A stretch of DNA of 12,127 nucleotides, from contig JACNJP010000225.1 in the NCBI GenBank assembly GCA_014382465.1, positions 1 to 12,127 of the forward strand, given 5' to 3'. The translations under genes were made by a program, and so were the position numbers. The notes under the pieces were generated by a model. It did no database searches and had not been told where the DNA came from. It saw nothing but the letters and a program-made list of their open reading frames with translations. The stretch is from Planctomycetota bacterium (GTDB lineage: Bacteria > Planctomycetota > UBA1135). Of this stretch, positions 1 to 10,314 are shown piece after piece; positions within the stretch are counted from its first letter, which is position 1; every line of letters begins with the position of its first letter.

Positions 1-2
1 CC

Positions 3-2622
3 CCCGCCCGCCGCCGCCGGGGCGGCGCCTTGGCGGGCGAGACGCTCCGGCGCGCGCGCTGGCGGGCCTCCGCCGATTGGGGCGAGAACCGTTTGGCCGA
101 GATGGCCGGCGGCGCCGCCGAGCTGGGGGTGGTGGCCGACGCCACCAGCTCGCCGAGCTTCGCCCGCCTGCGCGCCAAGTTCGCCGAGCGTTTCCCCGAG
201 GCCACCTGGGCGACCTGGGAGCCGGTCGGCCGCGACGAGGAGGTCGCCGGCTGCGAGATGGCCTTCGGCCAGCCGCTGCGGCCGCTCTACCACTTCGAGC
301 GCGCCTTCGCGATCCTGACGCTCGACGGCGACCCGATCCTGGCCCACCCGAACGCCCTGCGGCACGCCCGCGGCTACGCCAGCAAGCGCAGGCCCGAGGG
401 CGAGATGAGCCGGTTGTTCTCGGTCGAGAGCCGCTACACCCCGACCGGCGCCGCCGCCGACCATCGCCTGCCGCTGCGGTCGGAGCAGATCGAGGCCTTC
501 CTGCTCGACCTGGAGGCCGAACTGGCCGCGCACCACGGCCTGGAGCTGCCGGACGCTCCCCGGGGCGGGAATCTGGCCGATATCAAGGCCAGGGACTTGT
601 TGTCTGCGGTCGCCGAGGACCTCGCGACCCACCGAGGGTCCGGCCTGATCACGGTCGGGGCCGCCCAACCGGCCCGGGTCCACGCCCGTGCCCAGCGGCT
701 GAACCAGCTCCTCGGCAACGCCGGCCGCACCGTCGAGTACCTGATGACCGCCCGGACCGACTCGATCGGAGAGCTGCGCCAGGTGGCCGACGGCCTCAAC
801 GCCGGCCGGATCCGCACCGTGCTCGTGCTCGGCGGCAACCCGGTCTACGACGCCCCGGCCGACTTCGGCTTCGCCGAGGCCTACGCCAAGGCGGAGGAGC
901 GCATCCACCTGTCGCTCTACCGCAACGAGACCTCGCTGCGGTCCACCTGGCACCTGCCGCGGGCGCACTTCCTCGAGTCCTGGGGCGACTGCCTCGGCTG
1001 GGACGGCACCCTGACCCTGCGCCAGCCGCTGATCGACCCGCTGTGGGGCGGGCGCTCCGAGCTGGAGGTCCTGGCGCGGATCGTCGAGGCCGTCGAGCTC
1101 GAGGGCAGGGCCATCGTCCGCGAGACCCACCAGGTCGACGACGGCGCCTGGCGCACCATGCTGCACGACGGCCTGCAGCGCGACAGCCGGCCGGCCGGGG
1201 TGGCGGTGCGCGGCGGCAGCCTGCCGGCGCCGCAGCTCCGCGCCACCCAGACCCGCGCCGAGGTGGCCAACGGCGAGCTGGAGCTGACCTTCCACGCCGA
1301 CAGCACCCTCCACGACGGCCGCTTCGCCAACAGCGGCTGGCTCCAGGAGCTTCCGGATCCGCTGACCACCCTGGTGTGGGACAACGCGGTTCTGATCGGG
1401 GTGGCGACCGCCGAAGCCCTGGGGGTGGAGCACGCCACCCTGGTCGAGCTGGAGGTCGGCGGCCGGAGGCTGCGGCTGCCGGCCTACGTCATGCCGGGCC
1501 AGGCGCCCGGTTCGCTGGCCGTCGCCCTGGGCTACGGCCGCACCGCCGCCGGCCACGTCGGCGGCCTGGTGAGCGACGGCGTCGCCCCGGTCGGCTTCGA
1601 CACCTACTCCCTGCGCGGCAGCCAGGCCCCCTACCTGGCCACCGGCGTCAAGCTGACGCCGCTCGGCACCAGCTTCGAGCTGGCGACGATGCAGGACCAC
1701 CACCAGATCGACGTGATCGGCCAGGAGGGCCGTGACGAGCGCATGGGCCAGGTCGTCCGCGAGGCTGACCTGGAGGAGTACAAGAAGCACCCCGACTTCG
1801 CCAAGCACATGGTGCACCACCCGCCGCAGGAGTCGCTGTGGCCGGAGCGCACCTATGAGGAGGGGCGCAAGTGGGGGATGTCGATCGACCTCAACCAGTG
1901 CATCGGCTGCAACGCCTGCACCATCGCCTGCCAGAGCGAGAACAACATCTCGGTGGTCGGCAAGGAGCAGGTGCTGCGCGGCCGCGAGATGCAGTGGATC
2001 CGGATCGACCGCTACTTCAAGGGCGAGCCGGACAACCCCGAGGTGGTCAGCCAGCCGATGGCCTGCCAGCACTGCGAGATGGCCCCGTGCGAGCAGGTGT
2101 GCCCGGTGGCCGCGACGACCCACAGCAGCGAGGGTCTGAACGACATGATCTACAACCGCTGCGTCGGCACCCGCTACTGCTCCAACAACTGCCCCTTCAA
2201 GGTCCGCCGCTTCAACTACTTCAACCTCAACGAGGACCTCAAGGGTCCGGACAACGAGGTGCGGTGGATGGCGAAGAACCCGGAGGTGACGGTGCGCTTC
2301 CGCGGCGTCATGGAGAAGTGTTCCTTCTGCGTGCAGCGGATCGCCGCCGTCAAGCACGACGCCCGCGTCGGCGACCGCGAGGTCGGCGGTGACGAGGTGG
2401 TCACCGCCTGCCAGCAGGTCTGCCCCACCGGGGCGATCGTCTTCGGCGACCTCAACGACCCCGGCAGCCGGGTGGCGAAGCTCCAGGAGACCGGCCGCGC
2501 CTACGAGATGCTCAGCGAGCTGAACCTGAAGACCCGCACCCGCTACCTGGCGCGGGTCCGCAACCCGCACCCGCGCCTGGCCGGCGCCGCTCCGGCGGCC
2601 CACGCCGGGGAGGAGGTCCACC

Positions 2623-2630
<8 letters not shown>
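3..2630 (+). CDS. actB: ActB, iron-sulfur subunit of Alternative Complex III (5' partial)
   Basis: ActB is the large periplasmic-side ACIII subunit. It carries electrons from quinol oxidised at ActC toward the c-type hemes. The frame stays open to the left window edge, so the TTG at 30 is not a convincing start. Full-length ActB is about 1000 residues, so perhaps 150-200 N-terminal residues (Tat signal and start of the molybdopterin-oxidoreductase-like domain) are missing. Numbering from codon 30, residues 1 to about 560 form the B1 domain, which looks like a molybdopterin oxidoreductase but in this family binds no Mo cofactor. The ferredoxin-like B2 domain has cysteine clusters at 624/627/630/634 (CIGCNACTIAC), 679/682/687/691, 711/717/721, 764/767 and 794/798. 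This fits the three [4Fe-4S] plus one [3Fe-4S] known for ActB; the first cysteine spacing of the 711 group (CVGTRYC) is atypical of a 4Fe site. It ends in TAG, overlapping actC by 8 bp. Confidence 0.95.
2611..2616 (+). promoter_or_regulatory. Shine-Dalgarno of actC
   Basis: AGGAGG, inside a longer purine run (2607-2617), lies 6 nt before the ATG at 2623. It sits within the last codons of actB. This fixes the actC start and implies translation within the same transcript. Confidence 0.75.
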
Positions 2631-4025
<1,395 letters not shown>

Positions 4026-4026
<1 letters not shown>

Positions 4027-5204
4027 TGACCGCCGACGCCAGGCTCTACGGCGTGCTCGCCGAGTTCGACAACGTCGACGACCTGGTCGACGCCGCCAAG
4101 CAGGTGCGCGAGGCCGGCTACACCCGCTTCGACGCCCACACGCCGTTCCCGGTGCACGGCCTCGACGACGCCATGGGCGTGCGGCCGACCATCCTGCCCT
4201 GGATCGTGCTGGCCGCCGGCCTGGTCGGCCTGTCGAGCGGCTTCCTGATGCAGTGGTGGATGAACGACGTCGACTACAGCTACGCCATCTCCGGCAAGCC
4301 GATGTTCGGCCTGCCTGGGGCGGTGCCGGTGGCCTACGAGCTGACCATCCTGCTGGCCAGCTTCGGCGCCTTCGTCGGCATGCTGGCGCTCAACAACCTG
4401 CCGAAGTGGTTCCACCCGCTGTTCCGGGTCGAGCGCTTCAGCCGCGCCACCTCCGACCGCTTCTACCTGGTGATCGAGGGCCGCGACCCCAACTTCGGCC
4501 CGCGCACCTCCGACTGGCTCGGGGGGCTCGGCTGCACCGCGCTGGAGGCGGTGCCGATGCCGGACGAGCCCGAGGGCCTGCCGCGGCCGCTCAAGGGCCT
4601 GGCCTGGGTCATGACCAGCCTGGCGCTGCTGCCGGTGGCGATGATCGCCAACGCCCGCTTCTCCGAGTCCTCGACGCCGCAGATCCACCTGGTGGGCAAC
4701 ATGGACTTCCAGGAGAAGTACAAGGCCCAGCAGACCAGCCAGCTGTTCGCCGACGGCCGGGCGATGCGGCCCGACTCCGCCGGCACCGTCGCCCGCGGCG
4801 AGCTCGACATCAGCTCGCCGCAGGTCACCGGCAGGAACGCCGACGGCAGCTACGTCGCCGGCTTCCCGGTGGCGGTCGACGCCGGCCTGATGGCCCGCGG
4901 CCGCGAGCGCTTCGACATCTACTGCGCCACCTGCCACGGCCTCAACGGCAAGGGAGACAGCGTCGTCAGCCGGCGGGCGCTGGCCCTGCAGGAGCAGGGC
5001 AAGGCCGCCTGGACGCCGCCGACCGACCTCACCAGCCAGGTGGTGCTCGACCAGCCTCCGGGCCAGATCTTCGAGACCATCACCCTGGGCAAGAACAACA
5101 TGCCGAGCTACGCCCAGCAGCTCCGGCCGCGCGACCGCTGGGCCATCGCCCTCTACATGGAGGCGCTCCAGAGCGCCCAGGCCGCCCCGTCGGAGGACGA
5201 GTAG
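4026..5204 (+). CDS. actDE: ActD-ActE fusion: DUF3341 membrane subunit joined to a monoheme cytochrome c
   Basis: One 392-residue frame covers two ACIII subunits that are separate in the best-studied complexes. Residues 1 to about 190 are ActD (DUF3341): a soluble N-terminal domain starting LYGVLAEFDN, then helices at about 56-77 and 102-126. A third helix at about 191-210 leads into the ActE part. That part has one heme c site, CATCH at Cys300/Cys303/His304, with Met359 (NNMPSY) as likely axial ligand. Separate ActE proteins are usually exported by their own signal and anchored as lipoproteins. Here the third helix would both carry the heme domain across the membrane and anchor it, and an odd number of helices suits a cytoplasmic N-terminus and an outside heme. 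There is no stop or plausible restart between the halves. ActE is one of the candidate electron exits toward the oxidase. It ends in TAG directly before the actF ATG. Confidence 0.93.
5192..5196 (+). promoter_or_regulatory. Shine-Dalgarno of actF
   Basis: GGAGG lies 8 nt before the ATG at 5205, inside the final codons of actDE. The actF start codon directly abuts the actDE stop, so translation of the two is probably coupled. Confidence 0.55.
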
Positions 5205-6446
5205 ATGACGCCCCAAGCCTCCCGGCTCCTCGCCCACGACAACCTCCACGACGCCGGCCTCAGCCGCCGCTTCGGCAACCGCTTCCTGCTGATCGGGCTG
5301 GCCGCCCTGGCCGTCGGCCTGGGCCTCGGCATCGCCGACGGCGACGAGCTGCGGCACTTCTTCCACGCCTACCTGGTCGGCTACGCCTTCGTCCTGAGCG
5401 TCGCGCTGGGCGGCATGTTCTTCGTCCTCATCCAGCACCTGACCAACGCCCACTGGAGCGTCACGGTGCGGCGGCTGGCGGAGTTCACCATCGTCAGCCT
5501 GCCGTGGGTCGGCGTGCTCGGCCTGCCGCTGCTCTACCCGCTGTTCACCGACGCCGGGCTCGAGGAGCACGGCGGCCTGCTGTGGCCGTGGATCCAGCCG
5601 CTGGGCGAGGACGCCGCGCTGGTCACCAAGAAGGTCGGCTGGCTCAACCCCGGCTTCTTCGCGGTCCGGATGCTGGGCTACTTCGCCGTCTGGGGCTTCA
5701 TGGGCACCTACTTCGTGCGCAAGTCCCTCCAGCAGGACCTGACCGACAGCTACGAGCCGACGCTCAAGGCGAAGAAGTGGAGCGCGCTGGGCATGATCGT
5801 CTTCGCGCTGTCGCTCACGGCGGCGGCCTTCGACCTGCTGATGTCGCTCGACCCGGCCTGGTTCAGCACCATTTTCGGCGTCTACTTCTTCTCCGGCTCG
5901 CTGATCGCGATCTTCTCCTGGCTGATCTTGACGGCGCTGTTCATGCAGCGCACCGGCCGGCTGCAGCACGCGATCACGGTCGACCACTACCACGACCTCG
6001 GCAAGTTCCTGTTCGCCTTCGTGTTCTTCTGGGGCTACATCGCCTTCAGCCAGTACATGCTGATCTGGTACGCGAACATCCCCGAGGAGACGCTGTGGTT
6101 CGCCCACCGCCAGACCGAGGCCTGGATGCCGGTGTCCTGGCTGCTGGTGGTCGGGCACTTCATCATCCCCTTCGCCGCGCTGCTGAGCCGCCACACCAAG
6201 CGCCGCGTCATGGTGCTCGGCTTCTGGGCCGCCTACATGCTGGTGATGCACTGGGTCGACCTCTACTGGCTGGTCATGCCGGCGCTCGACAGCCAGGCCC
6301 TGCACTTCGGCCTGTGCGACGTCGCCACCAGCGTCGGCATCGTCGGCCTCTACGTGGCCGGCCTGTGCCGCATCGCCGGCGACCGGCCGCTGATCCCGGT
6401 CAACGACCCGCTGCTGGCCGAGTGCCTCGCGTTCAAGAACGTCTGA
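5205..6446 (+). CDS. actF: ActF, second NrfD-like membrane subunit of Alternative Complex III
   Basis: This 413-residue polytopic protein of the NrfD-like family is the paralogue of ActC within the complex, with a similar length and about ten helices. ActF does not contact the iron-sulfur arm and has no known quinol site. It is thought to provide structure and possibly a proton path. Family-typical stretches are FDLLMSLDPAWFSTIFGVYF (Asp210 and Asp216), HYHDLGKFLFAF (His261, His263, Asp264) and FSQYMLIWYANIPEET. Charged residues within membrane segments fit a proposed half-channel, but the role is inferred. The start follows the actDE stop without a gap. The stop TGA is 6 nt before the next small gene. 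A fusion or truncation is not apparent. Confidence 0.94.
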   Translation: MTPQASRLLAHDNLHDAGLSRRFGNRFLLIGLAALAVGLGLGIADGDELRHFFHAYLVGYAFVLSVALGGMFFVLIQHLTNAHWSVTVRRLAEFTIVSLPWVGVLGLPLLYPLFTDAGLEEHGGLLWPWIQPLGEDAALVTKKVGWLNPGFFAVRMLGYFAVWGFMGTYFVRKSLQQDLTDSYEPTLKAKKWSALGMIVFALSLTAAAFDLLMSLDPAWFSTIFGVYFFSGSLIAIFSWLILTALFMQRTGRLQHAITVDHYHDLGKFLFAFVFFWGYIAFSQYMLIWYANIPEETLWFAHRQTEAWMPVSWLLVVGHFIIPFAALLSRHTKRRVMVLGFWAAYMLVMHWVDLYWLVMPALDSQALHFGLCDVATSVGIVGLYVAGLCRIAGDRPLIPVNDPLLAECLAFKNV

Positions 6447-6452
6447 TCCGCC

Positions 6453-6698
6453 ATGACCGTCCAACCCGACCGTCCCGACTCGCCCGGCCTGCTGACCATC
6501 GCCGTGTCCGGCTCGATCATCACGCTGGTGGTGGCCTACCTCGCCGCCGCCGCCTTCCACATCACGACCCAGCAGCAGACCGAGGCCAAGCGCCTGGCGC
6601 GCGACGTCTCGCCGGTCACCGAGCTGCGGGCGGCCCAGCGCGCCGACCTGAGCGGCATCGAGGCCGCCATGAGCCGGGTCGTCAGCGAGCACGACTAG
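6453..6698 (+). CDS. Small single-TM protein between actF and sco (unknown function)
   Basis: This 81-residue protein has one hydrophobic helix at about 13-35, then a charged, probably soluble tail of about 45 residues. I do not recognise a named domain. The tail contains VTELRAAQ followed by IEAAMSRVV. This faintly recalls small proteins next to SCO/cox genes in Planctomycetota-like clusters that end in a 'xELRxxQ ... I(D/E)xAM' pattern, possibly with the middle shortened here; that comparison is from memory and tentative. It lies 6 nt after actF and 10 nt before sco, with G/C-rich codon use like its neighbours, which supports a real co-transcribed gene. No good Shine-Dalgarno precedes the ATG, so translation may depend on coupling to actF. 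It could be an accessory or assembly subunit of ACIII or the oxidase. It does not resemble the ActG I would expect. Confidence 0.65.
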   Translation: MTVQPDRPDSPGLLTIAVSGSIITLVVAYLAAAAFHITTQQQTEAKRLARDVSPVTELRAAQRADLSGIEAAMSRVVSEHD

Positions 6699-6708
6699 AC
6701 CGCGGGGC

Positions 6709-7542
6709 ATGAGCACCTCCCTCCGCGCCCTGGCCCAGCCGACCGTCGCCGGTCTGCTGTGGGGGGCGCTGGCGGCGGCCGCCCCGGCGCTGCAGGCGCC
6801 CGGCCCGCTGCCCGCCGACGCCAGGATCGGCATCGAGGAGCGCCTCGGCGCCCAGGTGCCGCTGGAGCTCGGCTTCCTGGACCACGAGGGCGCGCCGACG
6901 CGCCTCGGCGAGCTCTTCCCGGGTGACGGCCGCCCGGTGCTCCTGACCATGAACTACAGCGGCTGCCCGCAGCTCTGCAGCGCCCAGCTCGACGGCCTGG
7001 TCGAGTCGCTGCGCGCGGTCGAGCGGGACCCCGGCCGCGACTTCCGCGTCGTCACCGTCAGCATCGACCCCGAGGAGTCGCCGCAGACCGCCGCCGCCAC
7101 CCGCGGCCGCTACCTCGCCGACTACGGCCGCGACGGGGCCGACTGGAGCTTCCTCACCGGCGACGAGGCCTCGATCCGCGCGCTCGCCGACGCGGTCGGC
7201 TTCCAGTACGTGTTCGTCCCGGTCACCGGGGAATTCGCCCACGTCGCGGCGCTGTTCCTGCTGACGCCCGCCGGCCGGGTGGCCCGCTACCTCTACGGCG
7301 TCCGCTACGAGCCGCGCACCCTCCAGCTCTCGCTGGCGGAGACCGCCGCCGGCGAGCTCCGTTCCACGACCGACAAGATCCTCCTCTACTGCTTCCAGTA
7401 CGACCCGGCCGAGGGCAGCTACGCCCCGGCCGTCCGCAACCTGACCCAGGTGTTCGGTGCGGTTCTGGTGGTCGCGCTCGGCGGCTTCCTCCTGAAGCTC
7501 TTCCGGCAGGAAAGCCGCAACCGGGAGAACCCAGAAGCATGA
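6709..7542 (+). CDS. SCO1/SenC family copper chaperone for the oxidase CuA site
   Basis: This thioredoxin-fold protein, 277 residues, helps insert copper into or reduce the CuA site of CoxB. The N-terminus is weakly signal-like (LLWGALAAAAPALQA, ending near residue 30). The copper/redox motif is CPQLC, Cys86 and Cys90, following the family-typical MNYSG. The third copper ligand is His178 in EFAHVAALFLL. Core motifs VTVSIDPEESP and the YLYGVRYEP segment are also present. Unlike short SCO proteins it has a C-terminal hydrophobic helix at about 247-263 followed by a basic end, so the enzyme domain is probably tethered to the membrane facing the periplasm. It sits directly before coxB, its expected client. 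Its TGA overlaps the coxB ATG (ATGA). Only a weak G-rich Shine-Dalgarno precedes the ATG. Confidence 0.92.
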   Translation: MSTSLRALAQPTVAGLLWGALAAAAPALQAPGPLPADARIGIEERLGAQVPLELGFLDHEGAPTRLGELFPGDGRPVLLTMNYSGCPQLCSAQLDGLVESLRAVERDPGRDFRVVTVSIDPEESPQTAAATRGRYLADYGRDGADWSFLTGDEASIRALADAVGFQYVFVPVTGEFAHVAALFLLTPAGRVARYLYGVRYEPRTLQLSLAETAAGELRSTTDKILLYCFQYDPAEGSYAPAVRNLTQVFGAVLVVALGGFLLKLFRQESRNRENPEA

Positions 7543-8594
7543 GTCCGTTCGCACTCCCCTCCGCAGCGATGGCCGCCCTCCAGGGCGCCCAGGACGGCGG
7601 CACCTTCTTCCCCCCGCAGGCGACCGAGGCGGCGGCGGAGCACGACAGCGTGTTCTTCCTGATCTTCTGGATCTCGGCCTTCTTCTTCGCCCTGATCAAC
7701 GTCGCCGCGGTCTACTTCGCGATCCGCTACCGCCGCCGCGCCAAGGGCGAGCCGGTCGAGAAGTCGCCGAGCCACAACACCAAGATCGAATTGGTGTGGA
7801 CGATCATCCCGACGCTGATCGTCTGCTACCTGTTCTGGATCGGCATGACCGGCTACGTCGACCGCCGCACGGCCCCGGCCGGCGCCTACACGGTCTACGT
7901 CACCGGCCAGAAGTGGTCCTGGAGCTTCGCCTACCCCGAGGGCTTCGTCAGCAACGAGCTGCATGCGCCGGTGGGCCGCGCGGTGAAGCTGGTGATCGGC
8001 TCCACCGATGTGCTGCACTCGGTCTACATCCCGGCCTTCCGGGTCAAGATGGACGCCGTGCCCGGGCGCTACACCGAGGCCTGGTTCGAGTCCAACCGGC
8101 CCGGCACCTACAACCTGTTCTGCGCCGAGTACTGCGGCCAGCAGCACTCGATGATGGGCGCGAGCGTCGTCATCCACGCCGACCGGGCCGGCTTCGACGA
8201 GTGGGTCAAGGAGCAGACCGACCTCGGCGACCTGACCCCGGTGGAGCTCGGCGCGCTGCTCTACACCCGGAAGGGCTGCAATACCTGCCACACCCTGGAC
8301 GGCGCCAGGCTGGTCGGGCCGTCCTTCAAGGACCTGTACGGCTCCCCGCGCGAGTTCGAGGGCGGCGGCACCGCGATCGCCGACGAGGCCTACCTCCGCG
8401 AGGCGATCATGGAGCCCACCGCCAGGGTCACCAAGGACTACAGCCCGACCATGCCGGACTTCAAGAACGGGCCGATCAAGATCGAGGCGAGCGAGCTGGT
8501 CGGGTTCATCGAGTTCATCAAGAGCCTGAGCGCCGACGGGGCAGCCGAGCAGGCCCAGGCGCCGGGCGAGGCGCCGGAGCAGGAACAGGAGTAG
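7539..8594 (+). CDS. coxB: CoxB, caa3-type cytochrome c oxidase subunit II with CuA and fused cytochrome c
   Basis: Subunit II accepts electrons and passes them to CoxA. The 351 residues hold two membrane helices (about 37-60 and 82-103), a cupredoxin domain with aromatic QKWSWSFAYPEGF, and complete CuA ligands: His160, Cys195, Glu197, Cys199, His203 and Met206 (CAEYCGQQHSMM). A C-terminal cytochrome c domain carries CNTCH (Cys247, Cys250, His251) with Met305 (SPTMPDF) as likely axial ligand. The fused heme makes this a caa3 oxidase, able to take electrons directly from the ACIII hemes or from a soluble carrier. The last 20 or so residues are a low-complexity Ala/Glu/Gln/Pro tail. The ATG overlaps the sco stop. 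A weak GGGAG lies about 11 nt upstream. Confidence 0.96.
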   Translation: MSPFALPSAAMAALQGAQDGGTFFPPQATEAAAEHDSVFFLIFWISAFFFALINVAAVYFAIRYRRRAKGEPVEKSPSHNTKIELVWTIIPTLIVCYLFWIGMTGYVDRRTAPAGAYTVYVTGQKWSWSFAYPEGFVSNELHAPVGRAVKLVIGSTDVLHSVYIPAFRVKMDAVPGRYTEAWFESNRPGTYNLFCAEYCGQQHSMMGASVVIHADRAGFDEWVKEQTDLGDLTPVELGALLYTRKGCNTCHTLDGARLVGPSFKDLYGSPREFEGGGTAIADEAYLREAIMEPTARVTKDYSPTMPDFKNGPIKIEASELVGFIEFIKSLSADGAAEQAQAPGEAPEQEQE

Positions 8595-8598
8595 GAGG
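8593..8598 (+). promoter_or_regulatory. Shine-Dalgarno of coxA
   Basis: AGGAGG lies 9 nt before the ATG at 8608 and overlaps the coxB stop codon. It is among the clearest ribosome sites in the window and decides the coxA start. Confidence 0.75.
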
Positions 8599-8607
8599 GA
8601 GCTAGCC

Positions 8608-10314
8608 ATGACCCACGCGCACGACCCCTCGGTCAACTACCTCAACTGCCAGAAGGGCCTCTGGTCCTGGCTCGGGACCCTCGACCACAAGCGCATCGGC
8701 CTGATGTACATGTGGTCGATCGTCGGCGCGATGGTCGTGGGCGGCATCCTGGCGATGCTGATCCGCGCCGAGCTGTGGGCGCCGAACCTGGGCGATCCGG
8801 CCAAGGCCCTGATCAGCCAGGACCTCTACAACCAGTTCTTCACCCTCCACGGGGCGATCATGATCTTCCTCGTGATCATCCCGAGCATCCCGGCGGCGCT
8901 CGGCAATTTCGTGCTGCCGATGATGCTGGGGGCCAAGGACGTCGCCTTCCCCAGGATCAACCGGCTCAGCTACCACCTGTACCTGACCGGCGCCGCCCTG
9001 CTGGTGGTCTCGATCGTGACCGGCGGCATCGACACCGGCTGGACCTTCTACGCCCCCTACAGCACCACCACCGAGACCAGCGTGGTGATGGCGGTCTTCG
9101 GCGCCTTCGTGCTCGGCTTCAGCTCGATCTTCACCGGGCTGAACTTCATCGTCACGATCCACAAGATGCGGCCCGAGGGCATGGGCTGGTTCCGCATGCC
9201 GCTGTTCCTGTGGGCGCTCTACGCCACCTCGATCATCCAGATCCTGGCGACCCCGGTGCTCGGCCTGGCGCTGATGCTGATCGCGGTCGAGCGCATCATG
9301 GAGGTCGGCATCTTCAACCCGGCGCTCGGCGGCGACCCGGTGCTGTTCCAGCACCTGTTCTGGTTCTACAGCCACCCGGCGGTCTACGTGATGATCCTGC
9401 CGGCGATGGGCGTGCTGTCGGAGTGCTTCGCCACCTTCAGCCGCAAGCACATCTTCGGCTACCGCTTCATCGCCTACTCGTCGATCGCCATCGCGATCTT
9501 CAGCTTCATCGTCTGGGGCCACCACATGTTCGTCAGCGGCCAGTCGCAGCTGGCCTCGGTGATCTTCTCGGCCCTGACCTTCTCGGTGGCGATCCCCTCG
9601 GCGATCAAGGTCTTCAACTGGGTCACGACGATGTACAAGGGCTCGATCAGCCTCGACACGCCGATGATCTACGCGCTGTCGGTGATCTGGCTGTTCGGCA
9701 TCGGCGGCCTCACCGGCCTGTTCCTGGCCACGCTGTCGACCGACATCCACCTCCACGACACCTACTTCGTGGTGGCGCACTTCCATTTCGTGATGGTCGG
9801 CAGCGCGCTGTTCAGCTTCCTCGCCGGCATCCACTACTGGTGGCCGAAGATGTTCGGGGTGATGTACAAGGAGGGCCCGGCGCGGATCGCCTGCGTCATC
9901 AGCTTCATCGGCTTCAACCTGACCTTCATCCCGCAGTTCCTGGCCGGGACCCAGGGCATGCCGCGGCGCTACTGGGACTACCACCCGATGTACCAGCCGT
10001 ACAACCAGCTCTCGACCATCGGCGCGGTGGTGCTCGGCTTCGGCCTGGTGTGGAGCCTGGTGACGCTGCTGCAGTCGCTGACGGGCGGCCGCAAGGCGCC
10101 GGCCAACCCGTGGGGCTCCGCCACCCTCGAGTGGATGACCGCCTCGCCGCCGAAGCCGCACAACTTCGACTTCGCGCCGGCCGTCGGCGACCCCTACGAC
10201 ATGGAGATCGTCCGCTACGACGAGAACGTCGACGGCTACGTCCCGGTCAACCCGCACCCGGCTGACCCGCTCATCCCGCTGGTCGACCCGAACGCCGAGG
10301 ATGCCCACGCATGA
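8608..10314 (+). CDS. coxA: CoxA, cytochrome c oxidase subunit I (A2-type heme-copper oxidase)
   Basis: This catalytic subunit of 568 residues has the usual twelve-helix pattern. It reduces oxygen and pumps protons. Heme a ligands are His81 (FTLHGA) and His393. The heme a3 ligand is His391 (VVAHFHF). CuB ligands are His256, His305 and His306, with Tyr260 as the cross-linked tyrosine. The helix VI motif is YSHPAVY: the proton-gating glutamate of A1 enzymes (HPEVY) is Ala258, and the preceding Tyr254-Ser255 is the hallmark of subfamily A2. The K-channel lysine is Lys334 (SAIKVFNW). D-channel entry residues Asp111 and Asn118 (KDVAFPRIN) are kept with normal spacing. The end has the common TLEWMTASPPKPHNF segment and a soluble tail. 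The TGA overlaps the coxC ATG (ATGA). Confidence 0.97.
   Translation: MTHAHDPSVNYLNCQKGLWSWLGTLDHKRIGLMYMWSIVGAMVVGGILAMLIRAELWAPNLGDPAKALISQDLYNQFFTLHGAIMIFLVIIPSIPAALGNFVLPMMLGAKDVAFPRINRLSYHLYLTGAALLVVSIVTGGIDTGWTFYAPYSTTTETSVVMAVFGAFVLGFSSIFTGLNFIVTIHKMRPEGMGWFRMPLFLWALYATSIIQILATPVLGLALMLIAVERIMEVGIFNPALGGDPVLFQHLFWFYSHPAVYVMILPAMGVLSECFATFSRKHIFGYRFIAYSSIAIAIFSFIVWGHHMFVSGQSQLASVIFSALTFSVAIPSAIKVFNWVTTMYKGSISLDTPMIYALSVIWLFGIGGLTGLFLATLSTDIHLHDTYFVVAHFHFVMVGSALFSFLAGIHYWWPKMFGVMYKEGPARIACVISFIGFNLTFIPQFLAGTQGMPRRYWDYHPMYQPYNQLSTIGAVVLGFGLVWSLVTLLQSLTGGRKAPANPWGSATLEWMTASPPKPHNFDFAPAVGDPYDMEIVRYDENVDGYVPVNPHPADPLIPLVDPNAEDAHA

Noticed and set aside
30..32. TTG as the true start of actB
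   Set aside because: The frame is open upstream to the window edge, no ribosome site is visible, and the protein would lack the N-terminal part normal for ActB. The gene is cut by the window.
560..620. A short patch in actB with less GC-rich codons (GAT, TTG, TCT), considered as a sign of insertion or transfer
   Set aside because: The frame and family similarity continue through it without interruption. The patch is too short to mean more than local codon variation.
77..1735. A 552-codon plus-strand frame overlapping actB, and similar Arg/Pro-rich plus-strand frames at 4253-6712, 7796-8605 and 8712-10265
   Set aside because: They are out-of-frame readings of actB, actDE/actF, coxB and coxA, with Arg/Pro/Gly-rich composition and no recognisable domain.
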